A stretch of DNA of 64,000 nucleotides from Talpa occidentalis. Taxonomy: Eukaryota; Chordata; Mammalia; Eulipotyphla; Talpidae. The translations under genes were made by a program, and so were the position numbers. Below, piece after piece: positions 32,894-43,935 of this stretch (within the stretch, counting starts at the first letter, position 1; each line of letters begins with the position of its first letter). The DNA lies in assembly GCF_014898055.3 (NCBI RefSeq), contig NW_023601433.1, forward strand, positions 85,507,106 to 85,571,105. Reading direction: 5' to 3'. The notes beneath the pieces were generated by a model. The model did not search any database, was not told where the DNA came from, and worked only from the letters and a program-made list of their open reading frames with translations.

Positions 32894-33376
32894 TGATGGA
32901 TAATTTTAGAGTTCACTTGACTGGGCTAAGGGTTTCTCAGGGAGCTGTTAAGGCAGTATTTCTGGGTGCATCAATGAGGGGGTTTCTCCATGAGATTAGC
33001 ATCTGGGTCGGTGGCCTCAGCCAGGGAAATGGCTCTCCCTGGGGCGGGCGCCTTGTCCAATCAGTTGAAGGTCTGAACAAAACCAAAGGTGTGGGAGGAA
33101 GAAGCCGCTTTCTTTTTTGGCTTCCTGCCAGCCGCCTGAGCAGGGACACCTCATTTCGCATCCTCTGACCTTTGGACTGCGTTTCGGAGTCATCAGCATC
33201 CCTGGCGCACAGGCCTCAGATCCAGACTGAGTCACACAGCCATCTCTCCTGCGTCTCCGCCTGCAGGTGGCTGGTCTGGGACTCCCCGGCCTCCGTTACT
33301 GTATGAGCTCCGGGTCCTGGTAAACCACCTTTCATGGACCCACTGGTTCTGTTTCCCTGGAGAACCCTGACAGGGA
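32894..33376 (+). mobile_element. MLT2-like ERVL LTR, solo
   Basis: Starts TGATGGATAATTTTAGAGTT, then CTTGACTGGGCTAAGG, GAGATTAGCATCTGGGTCGG, TCCAATCAGTTGAAGGTCTG, and ends CTGGTTCTGTTTCCCTGGAG plus AACCCTGACA. This is the full word order of MLT2 LTRs. No internal region beside it. Target duplication not visible; old copy. Confidence 0.82.
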
Positions 33377-35287
33377 CACCTCCTTCCTCTGTCCTCTCTC
33401 TTCCCTCTACTCTCTTCCCGCCTTGAACTTCTTTGACAAAGTCTTAATGTGTTATTTGCCCTGGAGTCTAATTAGGGTTGAACTTCTGGTTCCTTCCATG
33501 ATTACATCACCAAAATGCAATAGGCAGGAGAGATGAAGTGTTCCAGGCTGGTCTGGGGCACTGCGTGGGGGACTTGGGAACTGTGAACTTTCCTTTCACT
33601 GCGTACCTCAGTTGTTGCTTCTTCCCTATGTCTGGCTGGAGGTGCCGCTCCTGCAAGTTGTCACGCATGGTGCTAAGAGCAGCAGCTACGGGAAAATGAG
33701 TACTGCAGGTTGGCCCCTTGGGCCAGTGTTTCGTAAGCGATGTTTCACGTGCCCCTCCAGGCAGGCACGTGTGCTCCCATTTCACCAAAGGAGCAGCTGC
33801 TGTCAGTGCCACCTTAAACCTCAGATCCTTTCATTTATTGCAAAGTGTCGCTATGTCCCCATTTCTATCTGCCTGCATCTGTTTTCTCTGTCCCAGGACG
33901 GCCTTCAGGCTTCCAGAATATTCTCAGCTTGAGCACATGGAGAGCACAAGTGCTTAGGAATTTATAATACATACACATATATTCCATCTCCAGCTTGTAG
34001 CCAACAACTGATGGAGAATAAATACTCTAGCTCCCTCTGCAGAGGGCGATGGCTCTGGGGTGTGACCTGCACCGCCACAGGCTTCCCTGTGACACTAGCG
34101 AAGCTCACCTTCAGTTGTTCTTTTCTGCATCATATGTGAGCTGGGCTCTCATTACTACCCGCCCCCCATCTGTAGGCTTCCCTGAGACCGCTTCCTAAGA
34201 AGTCACTCTCTCGAAAATCCTCTGTTCCCTGTGTTGTTTCTGGGGATCCAACCTCACACATTTCAAAGACGAGGAAACTGAGTCTCAGAGAAGGCGACTG
34301 CTTGCTCGTGGTCACCCAGCCCACCTGCTCTGGGCAGGGGGTGTGCAAAGGTGAGTCCCCGTGCCCCCAGATAATGTGTGGGCCCCCTCTCTCCTCCCCA
34401 TCCTGCAGGCTGATGGCAACGTTCTGGACCAATCCCAGGCCCACAGATGATGGCTGCTCTTACACAACCACGCGAGAGCGAGGGGTACTTTCCCCAGTTC
34501 GGGTCCTGGTTGCTGCGGATTCCTTTCTCGCAGCCACATTGGAGAGGCCCGGGTGAAATCACCTGGTGGTGATTACGCAAGCACCCAGCAGACCCAGCGG
34601 GAGACCAGCAGGTGTGCGTGTTTAGAAGGGACGTGCCCACTTGGATTTACACCTTCACACAAACCCATAATCCCCTTCTCTTTTCCTCTCTTCCCTCCAG
34701 CCTGTTTCCACTCCAATCTTACTTGCAAAGTCTTAATGTGTTCTTTGCCCTGGGATTAAATTAAGCCCAAATTTCTGGTTCCTGCCACCATTGTCTCATG
34801 ACGCAGGGGGTGGGGATGCGGATTAAGGTCCCAGGTTGGCTAGGGTCTTCCACATCCTTTCTTGGTGAAAAGCATATTTCAATAATAACTGTAGTCTTTT
34901 TAAGTCAGTGCAAATTATTTTATGCTTTATACAGTCATCAAAACTCTGTGAGACAGACATTATGTTGCGTGAGAGAAGCCAGAGTCTGCATGAATCCAGT
35001 TATGGGAAGGGAAAAAGAACAGACTAAACTAACCAAGGTCAAAATAATGGCTCTGTCTGAGGTGGGGTTGGGTATAATGGACCAGCGACATGAGGGAAAC
35101 AGGACTGGGCAAGTCCTGTATCTTGAGCTGAGGGGCAGTGACATAGAAATGCGCACTCATGACCTGGCCACTTTAGAGATGGGTGCTTTGGCGCGGGCCA
35201 CGCTACCCATGCTGTCTGACAAGGTCCGGGCATGGGGGAAATTTCTGAAAAGTCGGAAAGCTCCACAGCTGGCTCCTGCTACTTCCT
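33377..35287. other. Unassigned DNA with a direct duplicate
   Basis: Segment 33435-33500 recurs diverged at 34724-34788 (CAAAGTCTTAATGTGTT shared). Antisense MIR at about 34260-34330 (GACGAGGAAACTGAGTCTCA). About 34950-35160 resembles old L1 3' sequence. The 234-codon plus frame from 34798 runs into the solo LTR and is not a gene. Confidence 0.45.
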
Positions 35288-35293
35288 TTCATT

Positions 35294-36112
35294 TGTTTGT
35301 GGCAGTTATTGAAACCATGGAAATTGTCTATAAGCTTTCGAATAACACAATGGGTGTTGGCATCAATGCCAGTTTCGGGAATGCACACCTCAGTCGTTTG
35401 AGAAAAGTACCTTCTAACATGTTTGATAGCGAAACGGTTTCAAATAATTCTCCACATCCTCCAATTTGTAATTCAGTTACCATGAGTAACACTGTTTTCT
35501 AACAAACCACACTTGATAGAACTGATGGAATCGAGCCCTGCAAAAGTCCCCCACAAGAGAAGGCCCTGAGTTGCCCCAGGAGGCGAAATGGTCCGAAAGA
35601 AACACACCACATATTGTTCCCATGGCACCCCGACCCTTTGGTTCTATATAGAAAATAGGAAGCCGCCCTCGATTTTACAATGCCTGCTTAGCTTTGCTTT
35701 AGTTGCCTAGCTTGACTGCATAAATCACATTGCGTGTAGCACCTGTTTCTATTTTCTGAACAACATACATCACCTAGGGAAATATGTAGCCAAGTTAATG
35801 TAACCAAGTGACCAAGTTAATCATAGACTAGGAAAATTAAAAAAAAAGGACTGTGCACTGTGAATGATCATTAATAATTTCTGAAACAATGTAAAAGTAA
35901 AATCAAGCATGATTGCATGATGTAGTGATCAAATAACAATTTCTGATGTATAAATAAAGCTCCGCTGAGGTTATCGGTGGGAGATACTTGCACCCTATCA
36001 AGTGTCTGTGTCTCCTCATTTCCCCTCCCCTCATCCCGCCACTTCGCCAAAGCTGTCTCGTCCTTGCGGAAACCCGGCCCCATTCGGAGCTGGACTCCGG
36101 CAGCGCTTGACA
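35294..36112 (+). mobile_element. Solo endogenous retrovirus LTR (819 bp)
   Basis: Begins TGT and ends ACA, the canonical LTR ends, flanked by a perfect 6-bp duplication TTCATT (35288-35293 and 36113-36118). TATAAATAAAG at 35949-35959 combines a TATA-like word with an AATAAA poly(A) signal, followed by a C/T-rich R-U5-like region. No gag, pol or env sequence and no second LTR are beside it, so it most likely formed by LTR-LTR recombination. A 6-bp duplication is usual for class II (betaretrovirus-like) elements, but class is inferred from that alone. Few obvious decays suggest it is younger than the MLT2-like LTR. Confidence 0.8.
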
Positions 36113-36118
36113 TTCATT

Positions 36119-36549
36119 ACCCCTTCATTTAAAAATTATGTGATGACTAGTGCTTTCCAATACAAGTTAGTGCTAAAATGTCTCTATTTTCTGCTGTCTT
36201 TTTTTTTTAATTCTGATGTTTTTTGCACCACAGTCTTTGCTTTACTTGCAGAAAAGTGTTGTTGGTTGGTTTTTTGTTTTTTTGTTTATTTTTTGCTTTC
36301 CGTCAATTTATTTTTAATAAATGTTGTTAAATAACTTTATAGATTGTCTTCCCCTAGGACAATAGCCCATGGGAAGCTAACTCATGTAACAGTAATGGAG
36401 AGTTTCAGAGGGGATTGGGGAGTCTGCACATGCTAGAGAGAGAAAGACTCTATAAGAGTGAATGTAAGAATGTAAAGAATGTTCTGAGCACAATGAGTCC
36501 AACCTGGCTGAAGTAAGAGGCATACACTGGATTCTACAAGGCCAGAGTC
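36119..36549. other. No gene seen
   Basis: T-rich unassigned DNA (poly-T patches at 36200-36290). Confidence 0.4.
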
Positions 36550-36830
36550 AGATGTGGAGAACTTGGGTGCCAAGTTGCAGTTTGTGTCAATTGAAAACTG
36601 GGTTTTTTTGAGCAGAAGAAGAGCATGATAGCTCAACCCCAGAAGCATCCCAGAGATAATTACAGCAGAATGACCAGGAGGAGGCAAAGGCTGAAGGTTG
36701 ACAAAGCAGTTGAGAGGATCCTGCAATAACCAGGCAACAAGTATACAGATTGAGGCAGTGAAACTAGGGGGTAGACACCACAAATAGCATGATAGAGAGG
36801 ACAAGGAGAGACAGCTGATGAAAAGGCATG
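36550..36830 (+). repeat. L2 fragment
   Basis: GAGAGGATCCTGCAATAACC and GCAACAAGTATACAGATTGA GGCAGTGAAACTAGGG fit the L2 3' region (…CTATTGCAGTAATCCAGGCG…). Diverged. Confidence 0.55.
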
Positions 36831-36839
36831 GCACTGGGG

Positions 36840-37065
36840 AACATGAGCTCTGGGGGGAAACCGTCTGGGCTTGAATCCCAGCTCCTCCCCCAATGCACTA
36901 GCTGTCAATTTTAGGCAAGTCTCTTACCCACACAAAGGTTCCATCTTCTTGTCTCTGAATTGGTGGTAATAAGAACAATGTTGTGTGGGATTAAATGAAA
37001 GAAGGTCACATAAGACATGACATCATAATGTCTAGGACTCAGTAAGTTCTTGATAAATAAGACAG
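36840..37065 (+). repeat. MIR SINE, near full length
   Basis: TCTGGGCTTGAATCCCAGCT, TTTTAGGCAAGTCTCTTACC, TGGTGGTAATAAGAACAATG, TCTAGGACTCAGTAAGTTCT follow sense MIR to its tail. Confidence 0.85.
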
Positions 37066-37959
37066 TATAATTATTTTCATGATCCACGTAATTAGTAAGG
37101 ATAATATTAATAAATCCTAAAAGACCGTCTTTAGAGGGAATGGGAAGAGTTGGAAAGAGAATGAGTTCGTTTTTCTTTTCAGCACAAGATAAGGGCAAAC
37201 ACATGGCTCATCACATTCTTTTCCCTCTACCGTGAGACCAGTGATATCTCAGATGGAAGCCCTGCCTTGGGCTAGAAGACAAGAGGACGATGGAACAGAA
37301 CTACATCCTACTCATGACAGACACGTGACATGACCTAGAAATAAACCTACGTTGCTGTAAGTCATGGAGATTGGGGAGATGTTTCTTACTGCAGCACAAT
37401 CCAGTCTCTGCTGACTATTACAGAAGGTGAAGGATGGTCACCTTCTTGCGGGTGGTCCTAAGATGTGATAGCACCAAGCGTAAAGCAGAAAACTCCCGCA
37501 GGTTCCTCCAGGGAGGCTTACAAACATGACAGGGCTCCAGTCTTTTCTATCATAACACCAATCATAGCATCAGACTGTTAGTACACGCCAAGGGGGATAA
37601 TTTGGGTGGAGTGGGAAGATGCTCTGTACCCAGTATTTTGCTGTTAAGGGCAAATTTGCAGAGATTTGGAAAATTGGGTGCTGTGTGGAGTAAACACACT
37701 GAGCAAGTTTTCAGCTACAACACAGCTGAGCTCAAGGGAACGGGGTTTGATAGTTAGTGTCAGCATAATGAATTTAAAAAAAAAAAAAGCTCCAGAATGT
37801 CTGCAAAACACTGTCAAGTTAAAAATTGTGCCTGCGGGTTTTTTTTAAAGCAATTTCCCTAGCCACTATGGCTAATAATATCTCATTTTGTTAACTCCGA
37901 AAGAAGGTCTTTTTAAAAAATACTGTGATATGTCATTTCTCAGTTTAAATCTTTTCATG
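37066..37959. other. No gene seen
   Basis: Unassigned AT-rich DNA with a poly-A patch at 37772-37786. Confidence 0.4.
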
Positions 37960-38200
37960 ACCTGCCACTGGCATGAAGGTCAAGTTGAAAGTCTTCAAAT
38001 GGTCTAGAAGGCTCTTCGTGACTGGATTCTGTTTACCTGTCCTGCTTCATAACTGCCTGGGCTCTCTCTGTTCCCATGCTAAGATCCACCACTCAAGGAC
38101 CAAAAAACTCCAAGTAAAAGTCATGCCCACTCTGCCTCTGAGGCTTTGCACTTGCTGTTCCCCCTGTCTGGAACATTCTTCCAACCACTGCATAAAGAAT
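37960..38200 (+). repeat. L2 3' region fragment
   Basis: TCTGAGGCTTTGCACTTGCT then GTTCCCCCTGTCTGGAACAT TCTTCC is the strongly recognisable L2 3' block. Confidence 0.85.
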
Positions 38201-39739
38201 CAGTTCATGTATGGGGCATCAGCAAAGCAAATGATGCACATGTTGGAAATAAATGATTCTTTCTCCAAAAAAGCACTGGAGGGGTAGGAATCACAATGCT
38301 TTTTAGAGTTTCCTTGTTCTTATTTTACTGTTTAGAATTGTTTTTCTTCTGAGTCACACGTAGGGCTCCATCATAATCTCCTTGCTTAGGTCTAAGCTGA
38401 CCTGCTTTCTGGCTCTGCCCCTGGTTAATTTTCCCTTAGCCTTCAGGTGGTAGGGTAAATGCAACCTCTCCCCCAAGAAACCTGTGACTACCCTCTTCCA
38501 TCATCCCTGTCAAGGTTAGTAGCTTTCCTCTAAGTTACCAGAGTAACCTAGTTGAATCTTTGTATGTATATTGCAATACATACAATCCCTAGACGTAGAA
38601 GTAGTGGGTCCAAAGAAAACACACTCCAGGTTTTTTGATACTCTCTAAAGCAGACATATTTGGTTGTCGGAACAGACGCCTACTGAACTAGCTCAAATCA
38701 AAGGTGGGGCACTAACCAGTAGGGTGGGAGCAGAACAACTTGAGGGTTCTAGCAGCCAAGTTACCCCACTGACCAACTCTACCATCAACTCAAGCAACCT
38801 CTGCTGCAACTTTGTCCAAATCCTCAAGAGAGAGGACATCTGAATGGTGTGGAACCAGCTCCAGAGATCAGGGAGTTTCACGATCAAGGTAGGACGTACC
38901 TGGAGCCAGGTAAGAGCAGGGAGACCCATCTGGAAAAAATACCTTCCTGTCACATGAAACGGATCTTCACAATAGTTTGAGAAAACAAATGGGTCAGTAG
39001 AGGGAAAAATGTACTTCACTTTCCTTTGTGATTAGATCTCCATTCTCAGAATATGGAGTAACTGGAATTCTTTCAGTTGTAAGCGACAGGAGCCCAGTTC
39101 ACAAGGCCTAGCCATAAGGATGTGGAAGAATTATTATGATTAAGGTGTTACTCATAATAGCTTCCTGTGATGGCAGATCTGTCATCAAACAGCTGATCCG
39201 GGGGGCCTATAGTATCACCACGACTGACTGTCTCTCTAACTCCCAACCAAAGAGGACACCCCTTCCTACCAAGAGCCCCAGAGTTCACTTCTCTGGGGCC
39301 ATCTTCACTGAACCCATCACCATGCCAAGGGGAAGGGATATTCCGATTGGTCAGGCTGAAGTCCTGGGTCTGCCCCTGGGGCTGGGCATGGGGTCAGCCC
39401 CCTTGACCCACAGGACAGCAAGTGAGTAGCAGGTGGGAGAGGGGTACCTCCCACAAAGGAAATCAGGGGCCTTTTTCCAAAAGCAGGAATGGGTACTGGG
39501 GCAGGAAACACCACGTGTCACTGCAGAAACAGAGCAGATTTTTTTTTCTCCATTAGAGAGGGTGGATCCTATTGAGCCATCCTGACATTCTTTTCTTATC
39601 TCTCCCAAATGACAAATAGGTTCTGTGAGTTTGCAGAAAGGGGCAAAGCTGTCCAAGGGAACCTTCCGTAAGGATGGAGCTGTTCCACAGCTGTGCTGTC
39701 AGACGCAGCCTCCACCGGCCACACTGTTGCTGCCGGGGA
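38201..39739. other. Unassigned DNA
   Basis: 38400-38560 continues L2-like pyrimidine-rich words; 39050-39140 (TTCAGTTGTAAGCGACAGGA) matches a common old repeat pattern not named here. No gene recognised. Confidence 0.4.
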
Positions 39740-40240
39740 CTGGAAATGTGGCTGGCGGGGCTGAATTTTAAATTTTAATTAATTTTGGTTTAAATAGCCA
39801 CGGGAGGCTCGTGCCTCCTGTAATTGGACAATGCAGAGTGAAAGCCTGTTCACATTTTCTCTTAGCTTTGAACAGAAATGTGAGTTCTTCAGGAAAAGAA
39901 ACTCTTGTTCTCGTCTGCTGGTGGGGAAACTTTCGGCGCTTCGGGAGTTTTCCCAGGGAGTGGGCGGCCCGGGAAGCGTCCGTGGGGCCCCCGATGAACG
40001 TGGCACCGTGTAATGAAATAACCCAACCATCCTGGTGGCTGCGGAATCAAGGGTCTTCCCTCCTTATCTCCAAAGCGCCCATGTTTTACATGAAAAAGCG
40101 TTTCTAATTAATAGGCCAGCCCCTCTTGAGTTGGATAAAAACAGAGGAGAAAAGGATTTGATTAACCCACGATCTTTTCAATTTGGCGTGTTCTGCATGA
40201 GTGAAGTATGTTTTCTGCAACGGAGCCTGGCCCGGCCCTT
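39740..40240. promoter_or_regulatory. Candidate conserved regulatory element
   Basis: Repeat-free stretch combining homeodomain-type cores (TTAATTAATTTTGG at 39775, TCTAATTAATAGGCC at 40105, TTTGATTAACCC at 40157) with a CpG-bearing middle (39930-40010). Such mixed composition is typical of developmental enhancers, but no conservation data are available. Not recognised as an exon. Confidence 0.3.
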
Positions 40241-41289
40241 GCTGGTGGAGGGCGATAACATTCTTCCCTTTGTGCCTCCTGAGTGAGCCTGGGAGAGAGC
40301 GGAGTGGGGGGGGGGCACCCCCAGGAATCGCCCTGCAGCCTGCTCGGGTAATCTGGCTTCTCCCACAGACAGTGCCCGATCAGCAAGGAAAGATGACAAA
40401 GACTTCCATTGTCCCCAAGTAAGAGGGTTCACTGGGTCCTGCATCTGAGAGCAGGAGGTTTGGGCTGAGCGGGCGGGAGGAGGATGGCACAGGGACTCAG
40501 GGCCGGGTGCTGCCTTGTCCCGGGTGCCACCGGGTGTGTGTGGGTCCACCTAGCTCGGCTGGTGGCAGAGAAACACTCGCTGCCCTGGGGGAGCAGCAGA
40601 TCCCAGAGTTGGGGCCCACTTTCATTTTTCTTTGTCAAGGCAGAGAGGAAACACCTTCCTCCTCGGAGTGTAGAGAGGCCAGCTGACAGGTCTCTCTAGA
40701 CAGGCGCGTTGGTTTAAAGCATGGCCACTCAGCCTCAGTTCCCCCACCGGGACGTGGGGGCTCTCTGTGCTCCCCTCTGCTTTGAGATGGTCTCACCTGC
40801 TGGCGTCTGGAGGAGGCGAGGCTGAGTGACTGCCTTGCTGGCGGGGAGGCCTGGGTCAGGTGAGAAGCGTCACAGGCTGAGGCTGCCAAGGAGAGGTGAC
40901 AACATTGGAGCTTCAATGGGGAGGCCCCAGAGGAGCTCAGCCTTCCCTGACTTCTGGGTGTCATGTCATAGGTCATAGGGGCTTGCTCAGCCAATTAGGT
41001 GCCCTGGTCCCCAACTCTGAACTAGGAACTGAGGTGCAGAGAAGCCAGATGGAGAGACTCTCCCATGGGGCCTCTGTCCCAGGGGCAGCAGTGTAGCAGC
41101 AACCAGGGCCAGTGGGATCAGTCTCCGGTGGTCAGTGGTTAGGGCAGGGGACCTCCACCAGCCTGGTTCTGAGGTGTGATTTGGGTTATATTCTGAAATT
41201 CTGACCTAGTAGGGTCCTTCAGAATTTACTTAGATTTCCCTCCATCATCTTTAAATTCATCTTCACTATATTTTCTCGAAGTAGATGGG
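40241..41289. other. No gene seen
   Basis: GC-moderate DNA with a G-run (40305-40315). Frames to 123 codons lack domains. Confidence 0.4.
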
Positions 41290-41385
41290 ACAGATGTTAT
41301 TGTCCACTTGTTACAAGTGAGGGAATGGAGGGGCTGAGAGGTGTGAAGTGACTTGCTAAGATCTCATAGCTGGTGAGTGGGAGTC
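41290..41385 (-). repeat. MIR SINE fragment
   Basis: GGGACAGATGTTATTGTCCA, CAAGTGAGGGAATGGAGGGG, GAAGTGACTTGCTAAGATCT are antisense MIR words. Confidence 0.75.
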
Positions 41386-41394
41386 AGGAAAATC

Positions 41395-41570
41395 TCAACA
41401 AATGTATATTAAGCACCTACTAGGTGGCCAGGCATTGTGGTTACGGCAGAGAATAAGACACATAGGTAGAGAAGGAAGTCACTGTCCCCTCAGACTAACA
41501 GAACAGACACTAAATAAAGAACAGCAGCCAAATAGGAGCAGCGCTAGATAAAGAAAGCCCTGGGGTCTGA
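41395..41570 (+). repeat. L2 fragment
   Basis: CTCAACAAATGTATATTAAG CACCTACTAGGTGGCCAGGC and the following ACACTAAATAAAGAACAGC match L2 sense sequence. Confidence 0.8.
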
Positions 41571-41754
41571 GGAAGCGTGAAAGGGGTTCTCTGTTTTAAT
41601 CTGGTTCCTCCAAGCAGATCCTGAGGCAAGACTTTGCGAGCAAATAGATTTGGGAGAGCTGATTCCAAGAAGACCAGCAGAGGAGTGAGGGAGTCACGGG
41701 GCAAAAATGTGTTAATAAAGGATGCACATTTATGCTGTGGACAACTTGGGTGCT

Positions 41755-41808
41755 CTCTCACACGCACACACTCACACGCACACACACTCACACGCACACA
41801 CTCACACG
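41755..41808. repeat. CA-rich minisatellite-like microsatellite
   Basis: CTCACACGCACACA unit repeated about four times with small shifts. Confidence 0.9.
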
Positions 41809-42499
41809 GGTGGGGGGAAGCTCTGCGAAACTGCAGAACTGAGCTGCCTCACTAGATAGAAAAGCTGGATTTATTCACCACCTCACCTTCCTGTTGGTTG
41901 AGAGTAGCTTCTGGGGGTGTCAACGCCAGGGCTGTCTGCATTCTCATCTGTCCTGTGCCCTGACATCGCAAACAAAGCCCCAGGCAAGCAGACGGGAGAA
42001 ATCCTTGGCTTGTACCCAAACTGTGCAGAAGACCCGAGCTGGGCGGAGGGCGTGGAGGTACCAGCGATGACGGCCTAGTCTAGTGAAGAGGGGGTCAGGA
42101 AAGGTTTCCAAAAGAAGTGATACCAAACCGACCCTCTTTCTGCCCCATAAGGCTGCAATCTGACAACATGAGTCAGTCTGCAGCAGAGCTGAGTTAATGG
42201 CATCACCTGCATAAACTTCCTGACACGTGACCTGCTGGCCCAGCCATGGGTTGGTCCAGGTTGAATCAAAGTCCCATGGGGAGACCCAGGGTGGAGGCAG
42301 GAGGAGAGCGCACCCACTTCCAGAAGCTCCCCAGAGGGGCCAGGGAACCAGCAGCCGGATCCCTGCTTCGCCCGAGCTTCCTGCGGTGCGCGCTTCTGTC
42401 CTCGCTGACATGCCGAATGTTCTCCCCCAAATTATTTCTGAGTTCTCCTGGCAGCGGCTCTGCTTCCCCCGCCTCCCTCCTCACTCCCCTTGGCAGATC
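41809..42499. other. Unassigned DNA, part L2-like
   Basis: 42070-42130 (GAAGAGGGGGTCAGGAAAGG TTTCC) resembles the L2 GGTCAGGGAAGGCC block. No gene seen. Confidence 0.4.
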
Positions 42500-42770
42500 T
42501 GTGTTATAAAATAAGAGGCTCGGGATTATGTCTGTCTGACAACTGAAGAATGAGCAACGGAGCAGATGCAGAGTCTTACAAACCCCGTGAATTATACATG
42601 GCCATCTGCAGCCTCACGTTGTCCAGGATTTCCACCCCACACCACGGCGTTCCATATGGAGTCATATGTTTTAGTATCGGAGCCATGCTGTCAACGTCCA
42701 GCAATCCGTCATGCCGCACATGTGTGATGCAAGCGCCCAAATAAATGTTCTCTCGGGCCCAGGAGTTCTG
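42500..42770. promoter_or_regulatory. Candidate conserved non-coding element
   Basis: Repeat-free, with more CpG than its surroundings and ordered words such as CGTGAATTATACATGGCC, CACCACGGCGTTCCATATGG and GTCATATGTTTTAG. Both strands have short frames (65-107 codons) with no known domain, so an exon cannot be excluded. Confidence 0.28.
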
Positions 42771-43809
42771 CGCCGAGGAGCGTGGTGGCTCCTGCAGCCC
42801 CGTCTTCTCAGAACGGCTGCTGCTTTCGTTTTCTCGAAATTTTAGAGAAGGACTTAAATTTCTTTCCAACCCTAGGAAGGCAAACCTCCTATCTGCCACC
42901 TCAAAAACGCCCTGAGAGAGCCCTGATTTTAAAATAGACTTTGAAAAGTCACCATGTTTGAATTATAGATAGTACATTTCAATGGATTCTTTTGGGATAG
43001 GATCCTGGGTGTCCCCATTTTCTGAAGGAGACCTGGGGTCCTTTGCTGGCTGCCCATGGGACCACGGAACCACACCCTGGCTGGAGATGACTGGCTCGGG
43101 CTGGGGCTTCCTGGCCATCCTGGGACAATCAGATTCTCTCCTCAAGGACTCGGGTTTCTTGGTGCCACTCATGTGGTCCCAGAAGCTTAAGGAGAGCAAG
43201 TTGAGGGCAAGTTTAGGGGAAGTCTTGTTGGGTCAGGTATACAGTGAGGAGAGAGAAGGGAAAGGAGAGAAATAGGAGAGGAATGGGGAGAGGGGCGGGG
43301 GGAGAAGAGAGAGAGAGATCAGGTGACATAGTATAAATCCATGCCCAAAGGCTGCCCTCCCCTCTTCCCGCCCCAGGACTTCTCAGTTGGGAGTAAATGC
43401 CCTTATTTTTGCAAACCATTCAATGATACGATCCTGTCACGTGCAACCAAAGAAGTCATGAGCAATGCAATATCCTATAAACCCTGAAAGCACCACCTGC
43501 TTGAAGCTAAAGAAGGGGAGGCTTTTGGCATGCTCAAAGGACAGTGGGTTCCCTGGAGAGACTGGTACAGATAGATGGTGGCTGAGGAGATGGGTGGGTC
43601 CTTGAGAACCCCCCAAGTTATTGGGAAGCTCTCTCAGTGACTTCTGCCTCTTATAGCTGTAGATAAATGCCCTGAGGGTCTAAAAGCAGGTTTTCATGGC
43701 CCGAAGTATCTTAGTTCCTCTCACAATGACAGGTGAAAAGACAGAAAAATCATCCCTTCCAGCACTTGAGAGCCAGGTAGGGCCTCAGAGGTCCTAAGTC
43801 CTGTGGTTG
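42771..43809. other. No gene seen
   Basis: Unassigned DNA; purine-rich patch at 43240-43320. Confidence 0.4.
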
Positions 43810-43935
43810 GGACAGACCTGGTTTTGAACCTCAGTCCCATCATTTCCTGCCTCTTCCCTTGGCCTCTTCTGAGCTTCAGTCCCCACCTCTTTGAACAGAA
43901 GTGATGATTGAAGCCACCTTATGAGGAGCGGTGAG
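43810..43935 (+). repeat. MIR SINE fragment
   Basis: GACCTGGTTTTGAACCTCAG, TCTGAGCTTCAGTCCCCACC, TTGAAGCCACCTTATGAGGA follow sense MIR. Confidence 0.7.

Noticed and set aside
34798..35502. Longest plus-strand frame, 234 codons
   Set aside because: It begins in unassigned DNA and runs about 209 bp into the solo LTR, so it crosses an insertion boundary. No domain and no conserved motif.
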